Shown in pieces: positions 26,651-37,367 of a DNA stretch of 64,000 nucleotides; within the stretch, counting starts at the first letter, position 1; each line of letters begins with the position of its first letter. The notes under the pieces were generated by a model, which ran no database searches, had not been told where the DNA came from, and was given only the letters and a program-made list of their open reading frames with translations. Both the position numbers and the translations under genes were made by a program. This DNA comes from Paulownia fortunei (Eukaryota > Streptophyta > Magnoliopsida > Lamiales > Paulowniaceae). The stretch lies in assembly GCA_019321725.1 (NCBI GenBank), contig CM033124.1:3968001-4032000 (forward strand), written 5' to 3'.

Positions 26651-27741
26651 GAGGACATCAACTCTTGATCAATAATTTTTGAATCATTAAATAAATACAA
26701 ATCGATTATAAGCTAGATTCGATTTCATCCTAATCCATTATTACCTCAAAAACTAATACCAATATTGAAAATGAAGGGACATTGTCCCGATAAATGATGA
26801 GTTGTTCAGATAGGGAAAAAAAAAAAAGAAGGAAAAATAGTGCATCCATAAAATTCATTTTAATATGTAGAACTGAAGATAAAATGCGGTTGACACCACT
26901 TTATATAAGAGATTGAAGGGCAAAATAATTGTTAGCAATAAATGTAAAACAAATAACCGTTACCATTGTTCGCCAGCGCAATAGTAGTTGATGGAAGGCA
27001 CTGTCTTCATAAATGGAGCATACTAGTTGGTTTGTTAGGAAATTTTGTTTTTGAAATTGATAATCAGTCCAATTCAATTAGATGTAAAATATCAAAAAAT
27101 AAGTTGAAAATTAAAAAATTGATCAAAATCTATCAAAAAACTAATCAAAATCGATTTTGTTTTTATTTTTTATTTTTTAACAAAATTTAAATTTGGTATT
27201 TGATTTTATGTATGTAGTTATTTGAATTTTAAACATTGTTAATTGCATTTTTTAGTTAATTATTTTTTTATTTTTAAAATTTAATATATAACAATTAATT
27301 TATTACATTATTATTTTACATAATATAATAAAAAAATATAATTATTTTTTATTGAATCGATTCGATCGATTCTACTGTTATCCAATAACAAAATCGATTT
27401 GATCGTAGATCTAATTAAAAAAATATTAATAAAAAGGGACGTGGGGGAGGAAAGTATTACATAAGACATAATTTGAGAATTTTATTTCATAAACTAAGGA
27501 GGGAGTTCAATACGATTAAATATTATTTACCTCATTTTTAACTAGTCTTGAATCCAATATTTTATACCTATAAGAATTTCCACGAGTTGTCAACTTACAA
27601 TAATAGGAATCAGGAGGTCACAAATACTTGTTTTTATTTTTTAATTTATTATTGTTCCTTTTTGTTTCCTGGGGTTCAAACAAGAAACACAATTAGAGAA
27701 GGTGGCAATAGTGTAGGTTGAAAGTGTAAACACAAATCTTG
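26651..27741. other. AT-rich intergenic DNA
   Basis: No gene recognised. Around 27120-27420 words such as 'ttgaatcgattcgatcgat' and 'aaatcgatttgatcg' suggest another old MITE, but ends were not defined. Confidence 0.35.
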
Positions 27742-27746
27742 GTATA

Positions 27747-28198
27747 TGATGTAATAATTATTAAAATGACCTTAGGATCTTTGAAATATTATTAAAATAT
27801 CAAAAATATTCAAAAATTCATGTATTTTTCATCTCGATCTGACCTGACTCGGTATTAAGTTCAAGTCGACCCGAGCTCTCAACCGTCGATGAAACGGACC
27901 GGGACGAATTAGTCAATCTGATCATGACATCTAAACTCTAACCTGTACAGCCTACGGAAACCAATCAGTATAAATACTCGATACGCAAGTCTCATAAGGT
28001 AATTTTTACATCATTCACTCATTTCGCTTATCAGTTCTTTTTGACCTCAATACCTGACTAACTTAAGTATCGGAGGGTTTTAGCTGAGGGTCACCAACGA
28101 GCTTAACGTGTCTCTCTTTCAAATCTTTCCAAACTTAAGTAGCCGAACTCAGATCACCTCGACCCGAACTCAGGTACACTGATTTTATTTCTAAATCA
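27747..28198 (+). repeat. 5' LTR of the gypsy element
   Basis: Pairs with 36911-37362. A CCAAT box followed directly by a TATA box (CCAATCAGTATAAATAC, near 27961) marks the element's promoter, so transcription should start about 30 bases later. Differences between the LTRs are spread throughout, indicating an old insertion. Confidence 0.92.
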
Positions 28199-28218
28199 GT
28201 TAGCACCGTCTGTGGAAA
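28199..28218 (+). other. Primer-binding-site region of the gypsy element
   Basis: Immediately after the LTR the sequence is GTTAGCACCGTCTGTGGAAA, close to the TGGCGCCGTCTGTGGG signature downstream of many plant Tat-type LTRs. The exact primer tRNA was not determined. Confidence 0.6.
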
Positions 28219-28236
28219 ATTGAGGCAGAACTAGGC

Positions 28237-29803
28237 ATGGCAGATACATCTAAGAAGATGATGGAGCCACCGCAACATGAACCATCACCCTCTCATTCTC
28301 TTCAATTTCATAACAATCAGCTTGAGGGGAAAGAACCAATGATCCACATGAGAGCTAGTGATTTCAAAAAACTAGTAATAGGCATCAGTAGACGAATTTG
28401 TGATGAGAGGAAGAGGAAAGACAAAGGCCCAATGACTTCTCCTCCCCAAGAAACTCCCTAGAGAGAAGAGGTTGAAATGGACATGAGAGCACGAAGGATC
28501 CGATTAGAGAAAGAGGAGGCAGAATAGGTAGCGAGCCAAACCATGAAGCCAGGAATGAGGCCTCATGAGAGAGTTCCCAAAGAGCCAAAGCATAGAGCTC
28601 ACAAAGATGAATTACAATCCAGGGTGCACATAAATGAGCTTAGCGAGCAAATTGAGCAAGCCACGTGCAAGCTAGAGGATTTGAAGAGGAGGGGAGTAGG
28701 AACATTCGCTATGCAAAAGCGAGGGTCCTTTTTTTCTCCGAATATCTTAGCAGAAGTTGTCACACCCAACTTTAAGTTGTCAGATCTCCCAAATTATGAT
28801 GGAAAATAGAGATCCACAAGAACACTTGACCGCATTTGACCATATTATGTAGTTATATGGCCAATCCGAGGCCATGAATGCAAGGATTTTTATCACCACT
28901 CTGACGGGACAAGCTCAAGAATGGTTCATAGGATTACCCATGGGGACTGTGGTATCGTATGAACAGTTGACACAAAAATTATATATTAGTTCGCAAGCCA
29001 AAAGCGAGCTAGGAGGTCTACTATACATCTTTTTACCATCAGACAGAAAGAAGAGGAGCCCCTCTGGAACTTCATTAATAGATTCATAATGAGGCCTTGG
29101 TGGTGCAGGATATGAGGATTGACATGATGGCCAACATCCTAATCTATGGGCTGAGGAAAGGACCTCTCATTTCGGCCCTAGCTCGAGAATCGCTGCATAA
29201 TAAGGAGCACTTGATAGAAATGACCCAACGTTATATACAAGAAGAGGAGATGAATACCTTGAAGGATCAAGAGTGAGCTCGGGTGAATCTGGGGAGAAAA
29301 GAAAAGAGGGATCCTAGAGAAGGACCTCAATTTAGATCTGAAAAAGATTGAGATCGGGGCTGAGATCAGGATCGTCCTCATTTGGTAAGAGTTCATCACT
29401 ACACTCTCTTGAACACATCCAGAGTACATGCATTGATGTCGATAGAGAATTCCAACATGTTGTAATAGCCTAAAAAAATGAGAACAACTCTTGGAAGGAA
29501 AGACACAGAAAATATTGTCGCTTCCACGATGACCATGGTCATGATACGAAGATTGCATCCAATTGAAATATGAGATTGAAAGATTAATTTAGCAGGGATA
29601 CTTACAAAATTTTGCCATGCGGAATGAGCCATGGGATGGAGAGAGGGGCCAGCTTTATAGGTCTCCTCCCACCCGAACGTCTCGAAGCAGATCGAGAGGT
29701 CGCAAGGTCGAAGAGGACAAAAGGAGGCACCCACGAGAGCGTTCCTGTGGCAGATGGGACCCTCTTGGAGATAACCTACCCAGAGGGGAACGATCCAAAT
29801 GAT
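28237..29803 (+). pseudogene. Gypsy gag remnant
   Basis: Opens with an ATG at 28237 (MADTSKKMMEPPQHEPSPSH), continues through a charged coiled region (28543-28809), then the gag core with LTGQAQEWFIGLPMGTVVSY (28874-28980). A truncated nucleocapsid motif near 29510-29560 reads YCRFHDDHGHDTK, and an Arg/Ser-rich tail follows (29617-29802). In-frame stops (for example near 28459, 28526 and 28807) and frameshifts break it. Gag would form the particle that packages element RNA. Confidence 0.75.
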
Positions 29804-29959
29804 AGTTAGTAGACCTAGCGGAGGAGACTCCTATAATACTTGAAAGAAGTATTTCAGGTCCTTAACAACCAATATGAAAAGGAGAGGTCATGAAGTGATG
29901 AACATACAAAGTTCAACCTCTATTGTCTTTGATGATCGTGACCTGGCAGGGATAGAAAT

Positions 29960-30330
29960 AGGTCAAAACGATCCCATGTTGATCACGATTGACATAGCCA
30001 ATTTTGCAGTTTAGAAGGTATTGGTTGATAATGGAAGCATGGCAGATGTAATCTTTTTGCATGTATTAAGAAAGATGGAATTATACATCACTACTATCTA
30101 CCAGGTCAATACTCTGCTCACGGGTTTTGGTGGAAAAGGTCGTCCCGTTAGGTAAATTGATTTACCAACTTTACTAGGAGAAAGCCCTGTAGAAAGACAA
30201 TGATGGTAAAGTACTTAGTGGTCGATGCATCATTTGCTTATAATGTGATCTTAGGAAGGCCGGGACTGAATTAATTTCAGGCGATAGTGTCAACCTATCA
30301 TCTCAAGATGAAATTCCCAACAAGAGCTGG
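29960..30330 (+). pseudogene. Gypsy aspartic protease remnant
   Basis: Translation near 30020-30060 gives VLVDNGSMADVIF, corresponding to the VDxGSSADVL active-site form of Tat-type proteases. An in-frame stop precedes it (near 30011) and frame shifts follow, so no active enzyme is expected. Distal protease sequence is visible near 30230-30270 as NVILGRPGLN. Confidence 0.7.
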
Positions 30331-30698
30331 TATAGGAGAAGTCAAGTAATGAAAAAAAAAGTGCTCGAGAGTGCTACAACCTTTCGTTAAAAAAGAAAGA
30401 GCTCAAGGTGGTAGAAAGGCAAATGAGGCAAGCTTTCCAGACCGAGTTCGGCATGACCCAGAAAGAGACATCAAATAAGAAGTTAAGATCAAAAGAGTTC
30501 AGAATTGAGCTGTCCAAGTAGTATAAGGTGGTAGAATTAGAACTAGGCAACTCGAATAAGTTTACTCGAATTAGGTCCCATATGAACCAGAGTTCGAGCT
30601 AATGGTCGTTCAGTTCTTGAAAGAGAATGTGGACATATTCGAATGAAAACCTTCAGATTTCCAAGGAATAGATCCATATGTCATAGTACACCGGCTGA

Positions 30699-31360
30699 AT
30701 GTGGATCACTTCGGGGCAGAGAGGAACCGAATCATTTGAAAATAAGGTAAATAAGCTTTTAGATGCGGGATATGTAGTAAAGATCCAGTTCACAGATTGG
30801 CTATCAAATGTGGTGGTCGTGCCAAAGATGGTTGGGAAGTGGAGAATATGCACTGATTTCACTGACTTGAATAAAGCATGTCCTAAGGACCCCTACCCAC
30901 TACCTTGGATCGATCTTTTAGTGGACTCTACAGCAGGATGTGCATTGCTAAGTATGATGGACGCTTACCAAGGCTATCATTCAAATTTTCATGGCAGAAG
31001 ATGATAGAACTAAAACAACTTTCGTGACTGAAAAGGGGGTCTATTGTTACAAGGTGATGCCATTCGGGTTGAAGAATGTAGGTGCAACTTACCAAAGGTT
31101 GGTGAACCTCATGTTCAAAGACCATATTGGTAAGACAATAAAAGTATACGTTGATGATATGTTGGTAAAAAGTACAAGGGAGAAAGATCATCTTGAAATT
31201 AGAGCAAGTTTTCTCAATTATGAGAGCTTATGGCATGAAATTAAATCTAGCCAAGTGCACGTTTGGAGTTCAAAGAGGCAAGTTCCTAGGGTTCATGGTG
31301 AATGAGAGAGTATCGAGGCGAAACCGAAAAAGATCAGTGTTATCTTCGAAATGAACTCTC
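30699..31360 (+). pseudogene. Gypsy reverse transcriptase remnant
   Basis: Frame 30699-31004 carries NVVVVPKMVGKWRICTDFTD and LNKACPKDPYPLPWIDLLVD, the fingers and palm. Frame 30991-31305 carries KTTFVTEKGVYCYKVMPFGL, NVGATYQRLVNLMF and the catalytic YVDDMLVKS. The two pieces overlap in different frames, so at least one frameshift divides the domain, although the catalytic YVDD is preserved. Confidence 0.85.
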
Positions 31361-31461
31361 CAGGTCGATTAAAGAAGTCTAACAACTCACGGGGAAGATA
31401 GCATCTTTGAACATATTCATATTGAGGTCGGCAGATAGGAACCTTCCATTTTTTTGCGATC

Positions 31462-31790
31462 TTGAGAAATATGAAAAAATTTCAATGGACTGATGAAAGC
31501 GAGCAAGTCTTCCAAGATCTTAAGCAGTACTTGACGCCTCCACCTTTGTTGTCAAAATTAGAAAAGGGTGAACCCTTTATTGTACTGGCAGTATTCGCTC
31601 AGGCTGCCAGTTCGGTGCTAGTAAAGGAGAAAAGGGGTTTCATCGACCAGTTTACTAAGTTGGCAAACTATTGCAAGATGCTGAGCAGAGGTATCTAGAG
31701 ACTGAGAAACTAGCTTTGGCTTTGGTAGTTATAGCAAGAAAGTTGAGGCCGTATTTACACATGAGATCATAGTATTGACCAATCAGCCTT
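31462..31790 (+). pseudogene. Gypsy RNase H remnant
   Basis: The frame shows FQWTDESEQVFQDLKQYLTP and PPPLLSKLEKGEPFIVLAVF, the connection region and first strand of the gypsy RNase H, followed after a frame change by a short YLETEKLALALVV-like stretch. The remainder appears deleted before the integrase, since the spacing to it is only about 100 bases. Confidence 0.7.
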
Positions 31791-31849
31791 TGAAACAAAT
31801 CTACGCCAAGGGTATTTTGGCCAACTCTAGCCAAGGATGCTCTCTAGAG

Positions 31850-32784
31850 TTCGCTAAGAGGTGTGAGAAGTGCTTGTTCCACGCAAACTTAACTTATTAG
31901 CCCGCAGCCCCAATGGAAACTATATCAATCTCATGCCCTTTTGACCAATGGAGGATGAATATTTTGGGGCCTTTCCCTCCAGCTAGAGCTCAGAAAAAAT
32001 TCATAATCGTGGTAGTTGAATATTTCTCAAAGTGGATAGAAGCAGAGGTAGTAACTAAAATAATTGAAAATGAGGTTATGAATTTTTTATGGAAAAATAT
32101 TATGTGCTGGTTTAGAGTTTCAAGAGTTCTAATATCTGATAATGGGACTCAGTTTCAAGACAAGAAGGTCCGGGCGTGGTGTGAGGAAATGAAAATCTAA
32201 TAGAACTTCACAGCCGTAGAAAATCCACAAGTAAATGGATAGACAGAAGTTGCAAATAGAATTATACTACAACATCTTAAGACATGCTTAGAAGGGGTAA
32301 AATCCTATTGGGTAAAAAAACTGTCAGGGGTTCTATGGGCATACCGCACAACCCCAAGAACTGCAATAGGAGAAACTCATTTTGGCTTAGTGTATGGCTC
32401 AGAAACAGTGATCCCAGTGGAGACTAGGGAAACCTCACACAGAGTCACACAATATGATCTAGAGGTTAACTGCCTAGCATGAGAGCTTGATTTGAACTCA
32501 TTGATGGAAAAATGGATCAAGCTTTTGTCCAAATACAAGTAGCTAAAATTCGGATGTGGAATGCATACAACAAGAAGGTGCAGGAAAGATACTTTTAGCT
32601 CAATAACTTGGTATTGAAAAAAGTAGAAGTTTCGAAGCATGCAGGAAAGTTAGACCTGAACTGGGAAGGTCATTTCAAGGTGATACAAATCTTGAAAAGG
32701 GAAACCTACAAGCTGCAGGATATGCAAGGCAATAAGCTCCTACGACCTTGGAATGTTCATAACCTAAGGAGGTTCTATGCGTAA
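31850..32784 (+). pseudogene. Gypsy integrase remnant, first catalytic Asp replaced
   Basis: The core reads FDQWRMNILGPFPPAR, IVVVEYFSKWIEAEV and VLISDNGTQFQ, then after a stop ENPQVNG*TEVANRIIL and YWVKKLSGVLWAYRTTPRTA. The expected WxMDILGP has Asn instead of the first catalytic Asp; the second Asp (DNGTQF) and the Glu (TEVANR) remain. The C-terminus ends WNVHNLRRFYA with a stop at 32782-32784, which marks the end of pol. Internal stops and the lost Asp make it inactive. Confidence 0.85.
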
Positions 32785-32929
32785 GCTGGGCAATATTGTA
32801 CATGACTCTCTTTCATATTGATCATATTTTTGTGTACGTAGTGATCTTATATTAAATAAAAAGAATTGTCTATTTCCATATACTCTTGTTTTGCTAGTCC
32901 ACAGGACCACGTAAATAATGCAAGCAAGG

Positions 32930-33690
32930 AGGAAGATTATGACCGTAAAAAAAAATACGATCTCACGAAGATTGTAAGTGAGGAAGCTGAAATAATCTAA
33001 AAAGGATTTGTGGTCATGAAGACAATACAATCTCACGAAAGTTAAGCGAAGAGGTCAAAATGATCTGAAAAAGATTGTGACCGTAAAGAAAATATGATCT
33101 CATGAAGATTGTAAGCGAGAAAGCCAAAATAATCTGAAAAAAATTATGGTCATGAAGACAATACGATCTCATGAAAATTGTAAGCGAAGAGGTCAAAACG
33201 ATTTAAAAAAGAGTGTGACCGCAAAGAAAATACGATATCATGAAGTTTGTAAGCGAGGAAGCCAAAACAATCTGAAAAAAATTGTGGTCATGAAGACAAT
33301 ACGATCTCATGAAGATTGTAAGTAAAAAGGTCAAAACGATTTAAAAAAGATTATGACCCAAAGAAAATACGATATCATGAATTTTGTAAGCGAGGAAGCC
33401 AAAACAATCTAAAAAAGATTGCGGCCATGAAGACAATATGATCTCACGAAGATTGTAAGCGAAGAGGTCAAAACGATCTGAAAAAAATTATGACCGTAAG
33501 AAAATACAATGTCACGAAGATTGTAAGTGAGAAAGCTGAAATAATCTGAAAAAGATTATGGCCATGAAGACAATACGATCTCATGAATATTGTAAGCGAA
33601 GAGATCAAAATGATTTGAAAATATCATGATCGTGAAGAAAATACGATCTCATGAAGATTGTAAATACAGAAGCCAAATCGAGCTAAAAAT
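32930..33690 (+). repeat. Dimeric tandem repeat inside the gypsy 3' region
   Basis: A roughly 68-base word is repeated about eleven times. Two variants alternate: one with GACCGTAAAGAAAATACGAT followed by GCGAGGAAGCC, and one with GTCATGAAGACAATACGATC followed by GCGAAGAGGTC. The first type starts near 32939, 33079, 33215, 33352, 33490 and 33626 and the second near 33012, 33149, 33287, 33424 and 33561, giving a higher-order period of about 137 bases. Plant gypsy 3' untranslated regions are a known source of satellites. Confidence 0.88.
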
Positions 33691-34140
33691 CGTAGCAAAA
33701 GAACTGCAAGTGTTCTGAGGAAGATCATTGAGGTCGGAGCAATCTGAGGAAAATCAAGCGCGTAAACAACCTCGATGAAATCCCAGCAATTAAAAAACAG
33801 CGATTTGAGGTTTGTTAATTTACTTTATGAGTCACTTAAACTAAAAGTGCATTGTATATCAGTTGATTAGCTATAGACTACTAAACCTGTGATGTGTTAG
33901 GTCAATAAAAATAAGGAAACTACGCATGAAATCAAATAAATTGTTATTCACTTCAAAGTAGAAAATATACAAGTCCGAGACTTAAAAAAAAAAGATGATG
34001 ATAGAATCATCTAATAATTAAAGTCGAGCAGATTGCAGCTGCTTCAGATCCCATCATATACAAGGTCATGTACAAAAAATGCCCTAACTAACAAACCTTG
34101 AAGTAAAAAAGCAAACAATGAGAGTTCACCAGCTCTTGTC

Positions 34141-36555
34141 CTATCTCGCCCCAGCAGCTGCCTCATCCTCGTCATCAGACTCGAGCTCTATGGTAGCATC
34201 CTCGGCCTGACCTGAAGTCGCCGTTTTACCAGTTCCCCCAGTACGATGATAAGGTGGGTGAACTCATCAGCTTCAACCTCTTCTCCATAATCCTTAAACT
34301 CAGGGTCTTCCAAGTTTTCATTTTTAAAGAGACCGAGACGAGCAGGATCAAATCCCTCCAAGAAGGCTCCTAGTTTAGAGGCTTGAGCTTAGCACTTGGT
34401 GAACCCAGTGAACTCATACATAGCAGCCTTTGTGCCACAAGGGTCGCAAAATAGTTCGAATTCATGAAAACCCGAGCACCTTCCAAACATGTTTTTTACA
34501 TTGTGGATTGGTATTCATTAGAGACTTATGTACTCTTGACAACTTGCCATATGGCCCGAATCAAAAGATTCTTGGCGTTCGCGAATGAGAGCAGATTCCA
34601 CTTCCTTAGCTTGAGCCTTGGTCTTGCTAAGAGCCCCATACAGTTCTTGATTTTTAAGTTGGGCACTCTCTAAGTCTTGTTTCAATTTGTTAATCTCCTC
34701 ACTGAACTAATTTGAACTCTCTCCTCTACTCTAGATCTCTCTCCTTCTCAGAAGTCCAAAGTTCTCCAGGGCATCCTTAACCATATCCTCACATGAGCGC
34801 CATTCATGTCTCCAATGGACAGCTCGCAAGGTCAGTTGGTGGATTATAGCATTATTCTACAAAAAAAAGGGGGAAGTGGAACGTGTTAGATAAATAGCGG
34901 AACTCAGACACTTACAAAATATGGAGAGATGAAAACTTACCACCATAGAGTGAAAGCAGCTGCAGCCTCCAATCGAGCTAAGGGTAGGCTCACGAGCCCA
35001 AACTGGTCTGTAGGGAGTAGAGTATGCTTGCATAGCTCAAATGAGTCCCTTCTAGCTTGGGATTTCAACATAGAGCTATCTAAGGTAATATTCCAAGCCG
35101 GAGCAACTCGAGAAGCGGAGGAGCTAATACATTGTCTGGAAGGTGAAGATTGCTCCTCGCACATTTGGGTTAGCAACTGCTCCTTTTTCCAACCACAAAA
35201 GCATCTGCTCGACCTCGAAAGAACTAAGCCTATCTTTGCTACGAGCATATTTGCTGGACCTACTATTGTGAGAGTCTCGATCTCTCGAACTCCTGCCCTT
35301 GGAGCTCTTGTGGCCCTTATTTTTATCCATGGCCGACCCCTTGTCCTTCCCTTTATCTTTCTTCGAGTGTTTGGAAGAGTCGGGGGCTTATCAATAGAAC
35401 CTCAAACTATCACCTCGGCAGGTGATTCACGAGCAAAAGTAGGAGCCGAAGTGAAGGGACAACCTCGATGGAACCCGAAGGGGCAACGACAAACAGAGGG
35501 TTGGCCCTAGTGTGGTGAGAGGGACGATAGGGCGACCTCGAGCTAAAAGAGCTTCTTTTTGCTCCCGCATAACTTTGGCAACCATGGATGCACGAACCGC
35601 CATTTCTGAGAAATAAAAAATAATGCAGATTAGAATGCTGAGTTCGAGTTCGGGGAAAATGAAGTGAAAGAAAATTATCGAAGTTCGAGCTATTTGGATA
35701 GGGTAGGGCTGAGATCAACCAAGGCATAGACTTCCTTAATAAGAAGATTGGGAGCCTCATACCAAGTTCTAATGAGCTGGTTAGGTAGGAAGTCAACATC
35801 CCAAAAAATAGGACTTAAATTCTAGAGTCAAGGTCGGGAGACTCTCCATTGATGAGGAACCCTCCAGGGCCTATTTTTAGGGGCCCTAAGGTAAATAAAT
35901 TTGTCTTTCTAAGGATCTAAGGAATAAGGTAAATAAGCAACATCTTGCCATTGGGTTTCGAAGTTAGGTAAAAAAAATTCTTTTTCTCCATTTTAGGGAA
36001 AGAGTTGATAGAATGTAAATACATAAATGTGTGAACGAAGGTTCTTAGTGAAAATAACGCATTAAAATAATGAAGCCTAGTATGTGTCGAAAAGAGTTCG
36101 GCAGGAGCTGAGCTGGGTAGATATTGAAGTCAGTAAGAATATCCTCTATCAAATAGATAAAGGGGAACCTAAGACCAACTTCTAAACTAGCAATGTGAAA
36201 GGCTAGACACCTGGGGGTGGTTCATCAATCCTATCTCTACGACCAGGGATTATTACTTTGAAGTAATTTGGATAAAAAACCTATGCCTAATTCGGGCGAT
36301 CTCGGTCTCTTGAATGGTGAACTTAATTAAAGCCCAAGGGACAGTAGATTCTAAGTCTGGGTCCTTTGGTAGGCGTCTTGGTCTGATCCCTCACCCTTAG
36401 GAGTCCCTCCTTCGGGACAACCTCGAGTTTAGAGAAACTTATCAGAGTTTCTTGGGGACAATAACGTCCCCGGAGCTCAAACTTAAGTTTGAACCCGAGC
36501 TACCAGAGCTCGTGTCAAAATCAGAAAGAGTTTGTTCAGAATGTTGGGTCGACAT
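34141..36555 (-). pseudogene. Antisense ORF of the gypsy element, Transposase_28-like
   Basis: Read on the minus strand, the region opens with an ATG at 36555 and an acidic Ser-rich start (MSTQHSEQTLSDFDTSS). It continues near 36170-35990 as FPFIYLIEDILTDFNIYPAQ then LLPNSFRHILGFIILM, resembling the 'putative gypsy type transposon' domain (Pfam Transposase_28). A Lys/Ser/Arg-rich stretch follows (35124-35390, HKSSKGRSSRDRDSHNSRSS), then helical sequence, and it ends ELESDDEDEAAAGAR with a stop at 34141-34143. Stops and frameshifts break it. Extra antisense ORFs after pol are known in plant Tat-type elements; their function is unknown. Confidence 0.65.
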
Positions 36556-36894
36556 TATTGCAAGAAGAAAAATGAATGCTAGAATAATAGGTAAAGAAAA
36601 ATATAAAGGAAAAAAACTCAACAGCTCGTCAGGAAAGCTACCTCAAAATTTGATCTCTGAAAAATATGCCAAAAATAAAGTTCGAGTTTGCTCCAATTCG
36701 AGAGCTCGCTTTACCCTGGTAAGATGGTGAAAATGAGTGATAAGATCTCAAGAGTATATATATAGGGGAGGTAATTTAGACGAATGGCCAGGATGAAACA
36801 CCGATTCAAAATGAACGGATAAGATGAAAGCAACGATTCAAAACGAATCAATTTAAATGGATAGTCCAGATCAACTTTTCCTGCATAAATGCAC

Positions 36895-36910
36895 AAAAGT
36901 TGGGGAGTAA
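36895..36910 (+). other. Polypurine tract of the gypsy element
   Basis: The bases AAAAGTTGGGGAGTAA end exactly at the 3' LTR start and form the purine-rich primer for plus-strand DNA synthesis. Confidence 0.75.
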
Positions 36911-37362
36911 TGATGTACTAAATATTAAAATAACATTAGGGCCCATGAAATATCATTAAAATACAAAAATACCCAAAGATCCGCGTGTTTTTTTATCTCG
37001 AATCGATCCGACACGGTATTGAGTTCTAATCGACTGAGCACTCAACCGTCGATGAAGCAGATCGATGGGACGTATTAGTCAATTGATCATAATATCTGGA
37101 CCCTTAGCCTATACGCCTATGGGAACCAATCAGTATAAATATCCGGTGCGTAGGTTTCATAAGGTAATTTTTACATCATTCACTCAGTTCATTTATCAGT
37201 TCATTTTGACTTCAATACTAACTAACTTAAGTATCAAGGTTTTAAATGGAGGCCACCCCAACGAGCCTAATGTGTCTCTTTTTCAGATCCTCCCAAACTC
37301 AAGTATTCGAGTTCAAATCACCTCGATCCGAACTCAAGTACATTGATTTTATTTTTAAATCA
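36911..37362 (+). repeat. 3' LTR of the gypsy element
   Basis: The same length as the 5' LTR (452 bases) with compensating small indels; it keeps the CCAATCAGTATAAATA promoter word near 37126. The GTATA duplication follows at 37363-37367. Confidence 0.92.
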
Positions 37363-37367
37363 GTATA

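Larger units (their letters stand above)
27747..37362 (+). mobile_element. Full-length Ty3/gypsy retrotransposon, Tat-like, mutated
   Basis: Two direct LTRs of 452 bases (27747-28198 and 36911-37362) both begin TGATGTA and end AATCA and are flanked by the 5-bp duplication GTATA (27742-27746 and 37363-37367). A primer-site region follows the 5' LTR and a purine tract precedes the 3' LTR. Between them, in order, are gag, protease, reverse transcriptase, RNase H, integrase, a tandem array, and an antisense ORF remnant. The order protease-RT-RNase H-integrase defines Ty3/gypsy. The protein style (VDNGSMADV protease, WNVHNLRRFYA at the integrase end) and a long 3' space with an extra antisense ORF point to the Tat lineage. 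Many stops and visibly diverged LTRs show an old, inactive copy. Confidence 0.92.

Noticed and set aside
32930..33690. CRISPR-like array
   Set aside because: The units are contiguous with no unique spacers and lie within a plant retrotransposon; it is a tandem repeat.
34929..35510. 193-codon plus-strand open frame
   Set aside because: It lies opposite the antisense gypsy ORF, begins and ends arbitrarily, and shows no domain; the minus strand carries the recognisable protein.
36452..36730. 92-codon plus-strand frame near the 3' LTR
   Set aside because: Complement of the start of the antisense ORF, with no recognisable motif.
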